A program made the position numbers and the translations under genes. This document shows positions 1 to 9,890 of a DNA stretch of 64,000 nucleotides, one piece after another. The stretch is from Dryocosmus kuriphilus (lineage: Eukaryota; Arthropoda; Insecta; Hymenoptera; Cynipidae): NCBI GenBank assembly GCA_038277395.1, contig CM076193.1, positions 120,682,133 to 120,746,132 on the forward strand, given 5' to 3'. Under the pieces are notes generated by a model. It was not told where the DNA came from. It ran no database searches and worked only from the letters and a program-made list of their open reading frames with translations. Position 1 is the stretch's first letter, and every line of letters begins with the position of its first letter.

Positions 1-199
1 TTTTCTGAATTTTTAGTTCTTCAGTTTGGTTCTTTTTTAAACATCTTATATTTTAGTCAAGAACGAAAGACGAGAAGAGAAAGGGAACGAAATAGTTTAA
101 TACTTTAATTAAAATTTTGAGTTTAGGGATGAATTTGATTTTACAGATCCTGGAAAAGAGTCAGAATGAGTTTTGTCAGTTAGGTGTGAGTTTCACATA
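1..199. other. AT-rich edge, no gene seen
   Basis: This is the left edge of the window. No reading frame, repeat or motif was recognised before the GTCACA array that follows. Confidence 0.5.
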
Positions 200-600
200 A
201 AAACTTTAGTCACACCCCTACTCCTTACCAGTGTTTTAGGGGGGGGGGGGCGATAGCAACCCTGTGACTGATCAAAAATATAATTGAAGTCACACCCCTA
301 CCTCTTTTCAGTGTTTTGATAGGGGCGGGAAGGTATCCCTGTGACTCGTCACAGAAATACTTGAGCAAAACACTGAAAAAGTGTAGAGGTGTCAATTCAA
401 CATTTTTGTTACCAGTAACACGGATTCCTTCCTGCCTTCCGCAAAATACTGGAAAGGGGTGGGGGTGTGATTTCAAGTACTTCTGTCATCAGTCACAGAG
501 GTGCCTTCCAGACGACAGTAAAACGCTGGAAAGGGGTAAGGGTGTGACCGCAAGTATTTCTGTGACTAGTCACAGAGAAATATAGCTACAGTTTACACTA
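200..600. repeat. GTCACA minisatellite, family A copy 1, orientation switch
   Basis: This is a degenerate tandem array of units of roughly 80-90 bp. The units contain GTCACACCCCTAC, CAGTGTTTT, GGGAAGG and CTGTGACT. The first two units read in the plus direction. From about 350 onward the motifs appear as their reverse complement (GGAAAGGGGT, GGGTGTGA), so the array is internally inverted. A run of 12 G lies at 239-250. The same unit forms the core of elements at 17.4-18.6 kb and 44.6-45.5 kb. The flanking arms seen in those copies were not recognised here. Open frames across the array are artefacts of the repeat. Confidence 0.85.
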
Positions 601-2270
601 CGTAAGTGTTCACTTATTTTTATTTACATTCACATCAGAGAAGGTATAAGATTTGTGTAAAATTTGACCCCCCCCCCCCCCCCCCCAATTTTCATCAAAT
701 CTCCACGTTTTGAGATCCCCTGAGTCAGAAGAAACGGTTTTTACGACGGTGACTGTCTTGTCTGTTGTCGGCGTCGTTGGCGTTGTCGTCGTCTGTGGTC
801 GCGATAACTTTCGAAGGACTAATTTGGAATGGGTTGCGCTTTCGCACAATTCTTTAAAGCGTAAAAAGTAAGGACGAGTTCGTTAAACAGCCACGTTTGA
901 CTAGCGGTTATGGTTTTATCCATCAAAAACTGTTTTCACAAAATAAAAAAAATCCATTTTCTGGCTAAACCATGCAAGATACAGAAAATATGTATATAAC
1001 CAAAATTTTTTATATTAAAAAAATTTACAAATTTTGTCTTAACCGTTTTTTAATAAAGTGCACGGTTTTTTTTTTTTAATCGAAGAAGTGTTATTAAACA
1101 TAAAAAACTGTGGTTTCCCGCCAAAATATTCCAGATACGAAAAAAATGATAATAAACAAAATTGTTCATCTCAGAAAGATCTATAAAATTTGATTAAACT
1201 ATTTTTTAATAGAATGCACGGTTTGGGTTTTAATCAAGAAAACGCTATTAAAAAGTCAAAAATTCAAATTTCTCGACAAATAAAAATATAAAACTGCGGT
1301 TTCTTGTTAAAATATTCAAGATAAAAAAAAATAATAATAAACAAAGTTGTTCAAATAAAAAAAATTTACAAATTTTGTTTTAAACCATTTTTCGATTTAG
1401 TGTACTGTTTTTCTTTTAATCGAGAAAAATGTTATTGAAAAAAAATTCAAATTTCTCACCAAATAAATATAAAAAACGGTAGTTCCTTAGCAAAATATTA
1501 GGAATACAAAAAAATGATAACAAACAAAGTTGTTCAAATTAAAAAGGTCTACAAATTTTGTTTTAATCATTTTTGATGTGATGTGCGGTTTCTGTTTTAA
1601 TCGACAAAAGCGTTATTAAACAATAAAAAAATATTAATTTCTCGCCAAATAAAAATAAAATACTGCAGTTTCCTGACAAAATATTCAAGATAGAAAAAAA
1701 AATGATTATTAACAAAGTTGTTCAACTAAAAAGGATCTACAAATTTTGTTGGACCCATTTTTTGATTTAATGTGCGGTTTTTGTTTTAATGGAGAAAAAC
1801 GTTATTAAAAATCAAAAATTCTAATTTCTCGACAAATAAAAATAAAAAACTGCGGTTTCCGGTCAAAATATTCAAGATGCAAAAAAAATGATAATAAACA
1901 AAGTTATTAAACTAAAAAAGATCTACAAATTTTGTTTTAACCACTTTTTGATTTAGTGTACGGTTTTTTCTTTTAAACGAGAAAAACGTTGTTAAAAAAA
2001 AATCAAATTTCTCACCAAATAAAAATAAAAAACGATATTTTCCCGTCTAGATATTCAAAATACAAAAAAGTGATAAAAAAAAGTTGTTCAAGTCAAAAAG
2101 ATCAAGTGTAAAATTAAATTTTAATGAGAAATACGATTTTAAACATTCATTTTTCTTCCCAAAGCCCGAAATCTTGTTTCTAGGAATCTACTCGTATATT
2201 CCTAATACTAGTTTATTTCTTAACTATGAATATCAAAAAAATATCAAATTGATGATTTATAAAATATAAA
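601..2270 (-). repeat. composite satellite element, copy 1
   Basis: A head segment (about 612-905) is clearly related to 3112-3420 and, inverted, to 14800-15085. It is followed by degenerate tandem units of about 180 bp to roughly 2100-2270. The units carry CAAAATATTCAAGATAC, AAAGTTGTTCAA, GATCTACAAATTTTG and GTTTTAATCGA. A run of 19 C lies at 668-686, where copy 2 has ordinary sequence. On the minus strand the head encodes fragments similar to those of the other copies (KTWRFDE, QILHKS, SPSKVI), but in different frames, so the frame is broken here. The GC-rich tail of copies 2 and 3 is missing. The last two units (2084-2400) are a diverged duplicate pair. Confidence 0.8.
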
Positions 2271-3111
2271 AAGATCTAATTTCACGAAAAACATATAAAA
2301 TAAATTTTAATGAAAAGCCCGATTTTAAACATTCATTTTTGTTTTCAAAGCCCAAGGTTTTATTTTTTAAAGTATATATTTTTAAATTAAGTTCTTTTAT
2401 GAATCCAAATCGAAAAAAACAAAAATTTATTTCTCAAAAACAATCCCTATTCGTGATAGCATTACCCTCTTAATTAAAAAGTTGAAAATATTAAAATGAA
2501 TCAAAAAACCACTATACTACATTTTACGGCTATTTTACGATTCTACAAAAAACCAAAAATCAACTTCCAAAAAACAACCCCTATTCATGTGGGAAAAAAT
2601 TGCTAGAACTTATGATTTTCTGTCAAGTACTGTGTTCGCATATGTTGTGGATAAGAAAAATGGAATTCGAAATAAACTAGTAAAAGATACTAAGGAATTT
2701 CGAGAGGAACTCAATCTGAGAAGAAAAGGATCCGAAATAATGAAACGGTTGCAGAAATTGAGGTCTTTACATTTAGAAATGTTAATTTAAAAGTCTAAAC
2801 TTATATTTTAAGATTAATCTCCAGAGTTTAAAACGTGAAAAAATATCTAGTCCTTCCTGTATTTGAAACCAAAAAAAAATAAATATTTTTTGTTGATCAG
2901 TTATTGATTAGCTGTAGACTACACTTCCGCAATTGATGTTTAAAAATAATACTTTCAGTTTTATATAATATAATTTTCAATAATGTCTTTCAATATTTGA
3001 AATATTTGCCATATCTTAATAATTTGGAATAAATTGAGTTTTTATGATATCCTTGTGAAATCTTTTGAAATATTTGAGAAATCTTTTGAGATATTTTTTT
3101 AGGATTAAAAA
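2271..3111. other. AT-rich spacer with one unrecognised 67-codon frame
   Basis: This is AT-rich sequence between two composite repeats. A plus-strand frame at 2587-2790 encodes a lysine/arginine-rich 67-residue peptide (starts MWEKIARTYDF, ends LEMLI). Its composition looks protein-like, but no family was recognised, no splice sites are evident and it is short. It may be chance or a fragment. Confidence 0.25.
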
Positions 3112-4205
3112 ATTTTTACATTCTCATCAGGGAAGGTATTAGATTTATGCAAAATTTGACCCACCCATTTTTCATCAAATCTCCACGTTTTGAGACCCCC
3201 TGAGTCAGAAAAAATGGTTTTTGCAACGGTGTTTGTCTGTTTGTTGTTGTCGACGTTGTTGTTTTTGTGGTCGTTGTAGTCGTCTGTGGTCTCGATAACT
3301 TTCGAAGGACTCATAGGATTGGATTGTGCTTTGGCACACTTTTTTAAAGCGTAAAAAGGAAGGACGAGTTCGTTGACCAGCGATTTTTGACCAACGGTTA
3401 TGGTTTTATCCATCAAAAACGGTTTTCACAAAATCAAAAAATACCATTTTCCGGCTAAACTATGAGAGATAAAAAAAAATGTATGAAAATAAAATGGTTC
3501 ACCTCAAAAAAATATAAAAATTTTGTCTTAACCGTTTTTTGATAAAATGAACGGTTTTTGTTTTAATCAAGAAAACGCTATTAGAATTAAAAAACTCTGG
3601 TTTCCCGCCAAAATATTCTAGATACAAAAACATCGTACAGTACAAAGTTTTTGAACTCAAAAACATCTAAAAATTTTGTTTTAACCATTTTTTGATAAAA
3701 TACCGGGTTTTTTTTTTAATCGATAAAAGGTTATTAAAAATAAAAAATTTCAAATTTCTTGCCAAACTATTCAAGATACGAAAAAATGATGATATACAAA
3801 ATTGTTCAACTCAAAAAGATCTACAAATTTTCTTTCCATCATTTTTTTGATCAGACGCGTAGTTTTTGAGTTATTCGTGAAATATATTATGAAATATAAA
3901 GAAAGCCACATTTCAGTAAAACTCTGGAAGTTATGAGAAAATATTAAGAAGCAGAATTGTTCACCTTGAAAAGAGCTACAAAATTTATTTATAAGACTCA
4001 TCATTTTACTTTTAAGAATCGAAATCCTGTATTGTGAAAATTTGGAAAATCACAAAAAAATTTTACCAATCTACAATGTGTTTTAAAAAAATGTAATTAC
4101 CGAGCGCGAAGCGCGAGTGCCAACAGACGCGCGCCTTAGGCGCGCTCATACTTCACGCGAAGTGCGCGATGAGAATGTGCCCGCGAAGTGGGCAGATTTT
4201 TTTTT
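3112..4205 (-). repeat. composite satellite element, copy 2 (most complete)
   Basis: This is the best copy of the composite repeat. The head (3112-3420) contains an uninterrupted minus-strand frame of 103 codons (3105-3416). It includes LVNELVLPFYALKK, SPSKVIETTDD, an Asn/Asp-rich stretch, and KTWRFDEKWVGQILHKS. Next come AT-rich ~180-bp satellite units (3420-4080), then a GC-rich hairpin tail (4084-4200). The 14.4-15.1 kb copy has the same order in the opposite direction. The head frame is preserved at the residue level between copies 2 and 3 outside the Asn/Asp stretch. That hints at an ancestral coding segment, but no known family was recognised. No target-site duplication was found. Confidence 0.8.
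4084..4200. other. GC-rich hairpin cluster, tail of composite repeat
   Basis: This short CpG-rich block is packed with small palindromes. It holds GCGCGAAGCGC, the perfect GCGCGCCTTAGGCGCGC, CGCGAAGTGCGCG and GCCCGCGAAGTGGGC. The heptamer GCGAAGC is known from biophysical work as an unusually stable DNA mini-hairpin. A matching block with CCCGCTTCGCGGG lies at 14383-14435 in the inverted copy. Its terminal position suggests a structural end signal, by inference only. Confidence 0.7.
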
Positions 4206-7200
4206 TCGAAAACTAACACTCTAAAGAAAAGCTATATAAAACAAAAAAGACATATTTTTTGTGCCTTACAACTTTTGTTTAAAACTGTTTTCGCTCAGAC
4301 CAAGGGTTTTTAAAATAGTATCTGAGAACAAAAAAGTTTATTGAGCTTTTGACCTTGAAAATAAAATTTGCGCCAATTTTTACTAACATATTCGTAATCA
4401 GTACCTCAATATATGTTAATTTAGAAAGTTTCAAGAAAATCGTATTTAACCGCTTTTCGTAAGTTTATTCTAGGATTTTAATCAAAGTAATTGTTTTTTA
4501 TTTTTCCTTATTTATTTTTCATCTTTCAATTTTAAAGAAGATATATCAAAAAGAATCAGCTAGCTAAAAAGATTGAATTTTTCTCAAATTTATACATACC
4601 CTTTTTTTAGTAATTCTTTTTTATGGTTAAGATTTTAGTAAAAATATTTATCTTTTTCAACTTCCCCCTATTGATTTTTTATTTTTGAGTAGAAAAAAAG
4701 ATATTTAAAAAATAACCCAAGCGAAGAAATGGAAATTCGGAAAAGCCACGATTTCAGACAATTACCAATAATGATTACTATGTTTGCATAATATTTTTTA
4801 TAAAATATCCGGTCACGCTCCATATTAGCTTATTATTCTGTAAAATGGGAGGATATTTTGAAACGCCGAAGGCAAAGTTAAACGAATCGAGAGAATAGTT
4901 ATTTTTTCCATAATTTAAAATATTTTTACCTGCTCTACATAGATTTTAAAAAGATTGTTGAAACTCTTATTCTTTATCATGTCCGAATGTCTCTTCACGC
5001 CACCTCAGGTAGGGACTATTTCGGTTTAAAATGTACAACTTATTTTTTATATATATAATATATTTTTTTATTTATACATACATTATTTATATAATATATT
5101 TTATATATTATTTTTATACTCTTTAGGAATAGATTTCATTTTAAAAAAATATTTTGGTTGGTTTGGAGTCTTTTTAGTTCTCGAAAATCCTATTTTCTAA
5201 AATGGACAACTTTTTGGCAATCACCCACATATTCTTTTTATAATTTTAATTTTTACAAAGATGTCGTCAAACTTTATATCAATTTACATCCAATATTCCC
5301 TTTCACCTTTAGAAAATTTATATTCGTAACGGAAAAATATTTTTCTCGTTAGCACTCGTTTCAAGAGCGAGAAATAAATCGTCGATCGTTCGAGCATAAG
5401 TATGTTAACTGGCAAGGTTAGCGCAAAGGTATTTTTTCAACGACCTTTTATTTTTAATCTCCTAATATGTTAGCAGTATCAATTTTCTTTTTTGTGATGT
5501 AACGAGTGAAAAAGTCAGAGACATTTTTTTTTACAAATTATTTTCAATAATTTTTTTCGAGCATAGTAATTCATTCCTCTCCCTTTTGAATTTTACTTTA
5601 TTTAATTAACTCATTTAAGTCACTAATTGAATTCGCTTTAACTCTATCTAAACAGATATTCTTCACAATTGGAACTATATCATGAATAAATAAAGAAAAT
5701 ATTTTTATTTTTGAAAATGATTTTTGAACATAAAGACACTGTCTTTGTCCTTCTCATGAGTAAGTCTTCTGTTTTACTATCAGACTGATCGATTGGTTCT
5801 GAATGGACATTAGTTTATTAGGCTGTGCAAATACTGTCTTCGTTGATTTTATAAGCGTGAGCTTTGTGGTTGCAGTATAACAAAGTCTCCCTCACAAGTA
5901 TTACATAAGTTTTTATCGAACAGTTTACCGACCGCTGAAACTTTAGGTGATTCGTAAACTTTTATTCCAACTACTGAAGCCCTGTTCAAATTTATTTCAA
6001 GACTCCCACATGTATTCACATTTTTGTGTCAGCTACTAAATATTATTTTTCAAGTATCAACAAATTTCTTTCGTTTTGAATTACATTCGTAAAAAAAAAG
6101 TTTGCTGAAATTGCTTGTCATTTAAATGATATAAAACAAATTCAAAATAATTTTTCCGATTTGTAAAAAATGTACATCTACAGCAGGAAGCAATTTAAAA
6201 CTAGATAACTGGTGATTTTATTCTTTAATAAAAATTAAAATATTCTGCTTTGATGAAGTTTTGTTTTAACAATTATTCATCCTTTAATCAATTTTCAAAT
6301 TGTTTAATTGTATCATCCTTAGTTTGGCTGAAATTGCTAAGCAATCATAAAACTGGTTTTTCTTTTTTTTAAACAGGCACTTTTTTTTAATCCAACATTT
6401 TAAAAAAAAATTCTGTCTCACGCTTATTTTTATTAAAGAAATTACTTCTCATAAAAACGGGTGCCATTTCGTTGCTTTTCAACTTTTCAGTATTTTGTTG
6501 CGGATCCCAAAAGTATGAAAAATCCCCCGTCAGCATAAAAAATGAAAAGCTATTTATTCAAATTATTTTGGGAAAATATCGGAATCAAAGAATGTCCCCG
6601 TTATTTTCTTGATAATCAAGATTTTTTACTTCATATAAAAGTCGCCATTTTGTTAATTTTCAACTTTTTATTTATTTTTTTTGTGGATCTTGAAAAAATG
6701 AGAAAGACGAGAGTCTAAGAGAACAATTTATGTGTCTAAATTATTTTGAAAAGTACCGGATTTAAAAAAAGGGCACGTTATAATTTCAAAAAAATTTAAG
6801 ATGCAAAATATCGAAAAACGAGCGAAACATGGAGTAGAATTTTTTAGAACTCTCTGAAAGGAACAATTTTCCTTTTGAACTTTTTTCCCTATCTCGCATG
6901 TTTTTTTAAACCAGTATTCTTCAGGAAAAAATAGCTACTTATTAATTTTCAACTTAATTCTTAATGCAAAAAAACTGTAAAATTCTTAGGATTGGAAAAC
7001 ATATTTTACTCCATAAGGTGGGACTTTTATAGCCTCAAATCGGAATTACTTTAACTGTGCTTTTTTAACAGAGTACTTATACATAAATCATAATTTACAA
7101 ATTACAATCTACCATCAATAAAATGCCACTTTTGTTTATGTAAAAAAGAGTAAGAGTTGGAGTCTTTTCACACGCTTATATTGATTCGTCGATGGTTTCA

Positions 7201-7338
7201 TTGAACTTATTTTCATTTGTAGAAGCTCGACAAATGAAGGGTCTTCGGGTTATCAATGAGCTTTTCAGGAAACTTCCTACGATCAGAGAATAGCTCTTGG
7301 ATAATATTTTTGCTGATCGTCTTTGAAGAATCCAATTT
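4206..7338. other. AT-rich region, no gene; degenerate ~185-bp duplication
   Basis: No convincing gene was found. At about 6462-6830 two diverged direct copies of a ~185-bp unit are visible (GCCATTTYGTT, TTTCAACTTTT, GCGGATC/GTGGATC, AAATTATTTTG). A weaker third copy may start near 6925. A (TA)-rich tract lies at 5045-5120. The rest is featureless to reading. Confidence 0.45.
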
Positions 7339-7575
7339 TTAAATACCTTTTCTTTCTTTGGAAACATTCCGTTTGCTAATGGTTTTCTTCCGATAAAGAG
7401 ATTGAGGCTTCACGGAGTCGTCATCATAATTTTCTCCATTCTCACAATCGATCACAAAAATTTCGGGGCGAGTCTTATTGTGTCGAGCAACACTCCGGCG
7501 ATGTGAATTTCGTTTTGATAACTGTGGCCGATTTACTTTCATAAATTCGCCTTCCATAATTTTGAAAAGCTTCAC
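7339..7575 (-). CDS. unrecognised 78-codon frame
   Basis: This minus-strand frame starts with ATG and encodes a basic, then acidic, peptide (SKRNSHRRSVARHNK, then ENGENYDDDSVK). The local base composition is less AT-rich than its flanks. A second frame downstream (7176-7367) overlaps its end and might continue it after a frameshift. No domain, signal peptide or membrane segment was recognised and no splice sites were identified. It could be an exon fragment, a transposon relic or chance. Confidence 0.18.
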   Translation of the reverse strand: MKLFKIMEGEFMKVNRPQLSKRNSHRRSVARHNKTRPEIFVIDCENGENYDDDSVKPQSLYRKKTISKRNVSKERKGI

Positions 7576-8274
7576 ATAACATTTTGACGTCTAATCACAC
7601 ACTATTATCATCTGTTCAGTTCACAAACTTTACTTCCCTCATTTGACCTTCGATCTGTTAAGCATCAGCCAAAATATTTATAACATCTTTAGCTTTGAAT
7701 TATCTATATTTATTTCAGTTAAGGACAATTTTTTTCTACTAATCATACTGATTTTTTGCTAGTTTATTTTATAAGAATTTTATTGTAGCACTTGGTGTTT
7801 CTAATTATGAACTTCACTTCCACATTTCTTACACTTTATAAAACTGTGGTATTAGACACCTATGGTTAGAGATTGGAAATGGAAATATTGAGGCTAAATT
7901 AAATCAAGAGGAAACTTGGTAATTTTTTAGTCTTTGGAAAAGAGAGCATTTTCATGTTGTAGGAAAATGTCAGCACAGTCGGAAGGAAGATTTGCACTGA
8001 CCTCTCTAGAGACCGCGTTACTGCACCAATCCAATTACAAGAACTAATGTGAGTTAAGGTCGGTAAGTTGGTGGTAATCGCAAACAACTTATCTCCGTCT
8101 TAACGAAAGTATAAGTTATGTGACAATGATTATAACTTGTATTATAATTTCAATATTAAAATATTAGAGTAGGTTAATATTTTTGTTACATTATATACCA
8201 ATCTCTGTGGTGAAGGTTTTCATTGGCGGTTCAAAGCTGATTTTAAAAACACACAGAGAGTTGTACTCTGCAAT
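7576..8274. other. no gene seen
   Basis: This is AT-rich sequence without a convincing reading frame, repeat or motif. Confidence 0.4.
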
Positions 8275-9030
8275 CGTAACATTTGTATATTATCTCTCTT
8301 TCCTCTTATATCCCATTTAATTTTATTATCGGAAACTGATTTTTTAGTCTTTTCTCTTACTTCTGCGTTTCCAGACTTTCCCTCTCTACCATCCATCCTA
8401 AACATTTCTTTATGCTTCTAATAAGCTTACATCCACCCATCCACTAATTTCTAATTTATTCCTGTATTTATATCCTTTCCTTCTCCATGATCCATTATAA
8501 CCCTTTCCATATTCCGTAGCTCCTATGCTTTTACTCCTTTTATCTGTGTTTTACAAACAGATGCTATGCAATGCTTTCCATTTTCTTTTCATCCTCTGCT
8601 ATTCTATGCTCTCAATCCTTTTATCATTTTTCTACTCGATGACTTTTCTAAAAAACTACCCATAAACTTATACCGATCCATCCATTAAATTTTAATTTAC
8701 TTTTGCATTCCTACCCTTTCCTTCCCCAAGAATCTCCATCATCTCTATACATAACTAGACACATTATCTTTTATCTTTACATGCTTCACCTTTTCTTATA
8801 ATTTCCTAAATTTATCCTCCTCCTCCTCCATACTCTTAATCCTTTTCTGATCTCTTTTCGAAAGTAGTTTAATAATCCTTTCCTCAATTCTTGTCTCCTC
8901 CGTATCTTTTTTCTTACTTTTAGACTTTTCCCTTTTCTAATACTACCAGATAACTAATACACGTTGATCCGCCAATTCCTCATTTATTTCTGTGCTTTTA
9001 ACATTTGCTTATGTAGATATCTCCATCTTT
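8275..9030. repeat. pyrimidine-rich degenerate tandem repeat
   Basis: The plus strand is dominated by C and T for about 750 bp. Three diverged units of roughly 250-300 bp can be followed by the order CATCCATCC, ACTAATTTYTAATTTA, TCCTTTCCTTCCC and CATCTCTA. The strong strand bias makes it a possible triplex-forming or polypurine transcript region. It is not coding. Confidence 0.55.
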
Positions 9031-9890
9031 ACAACCCATTAAAAGTATAGGGCTGATTGTACGAATTTAAGTGGTATCTTAAAATAGGTGGAAATAAAAA
9101 ATTGGGCTTTCATTTACCGCGAGATAAATCCGGGAATATTTTTGCGGATGAGGTTATTCCGCGTCAAATAAATTCGAGGAATGTAGAAACTACAAAAGGC
9201 GTACGAACAAAGGTTCTAAATACGGGTATTCTCTTTGTCTTTGAAAGCTCCCCCTGTCGACTTCTCACCTATTTTTTATCTCTTTCCGCCTCGCATTTGC
9301 CTCAGTCTCTAGCTGCGTTTATATTAAGGACTACCTTCTTCGATGCAAAAGCACGTGTTTTTAAACGGAGATGAATAGAATGAGATGAGATGAATACCTT
9401 CCAGCAAGTCACGTATATTTTTCTGAAGAATCAAAAGATTAAATCATGGACACCATTGTGGTAAACAAAACAGTTTTTAAAGATCATTGAGGTTTTGTAA
9501 TCTAAAACCAGAGTGTCTACTCAGCGCTCTATTTTAAATCCCCTGTCTTTTCTCTGTTTTTTATTTTTTGGTCAATTTTTAGTTTTTCCCGGCCCCTTGA
9601 AGTAACTTTAATTATTAGCGAATTGCAAAAATGTACATTCTTTCTTTTTACTGGGTGAAAAATATTGAATGACGATACCAAACACTTCTCATTAAACCTA
9701 TAGGGCAGTAATAAGTAGTTGAAGATTATATTTTCTCTAAGAAAGCAAATAAAATTAAAATATTTTTTAAAACTATTTTCTTTCATTTACAATCACATAT
9801 TAAAAGAATATCAATATTTACATTGTATTATGTAATAAGCTTTCCTTAAAATATAGAATTTGAGTTCACATACTTAAAAGTTGAAACTCT
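9031..9890. other. unassigned; one open frame without ATG
   Basis: A plus-strand frame at 9057-9374 stays open for 105 codons but begins at TTG, not ATG. Its product (GNIFADEVIPRQINSR in the first half) is not recognised. The sequence here is more GC-balanced than its surroundings, so it may be a decayed transposon or exon fragment. The rest is AT-rich without features. Confidence 0.25.
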
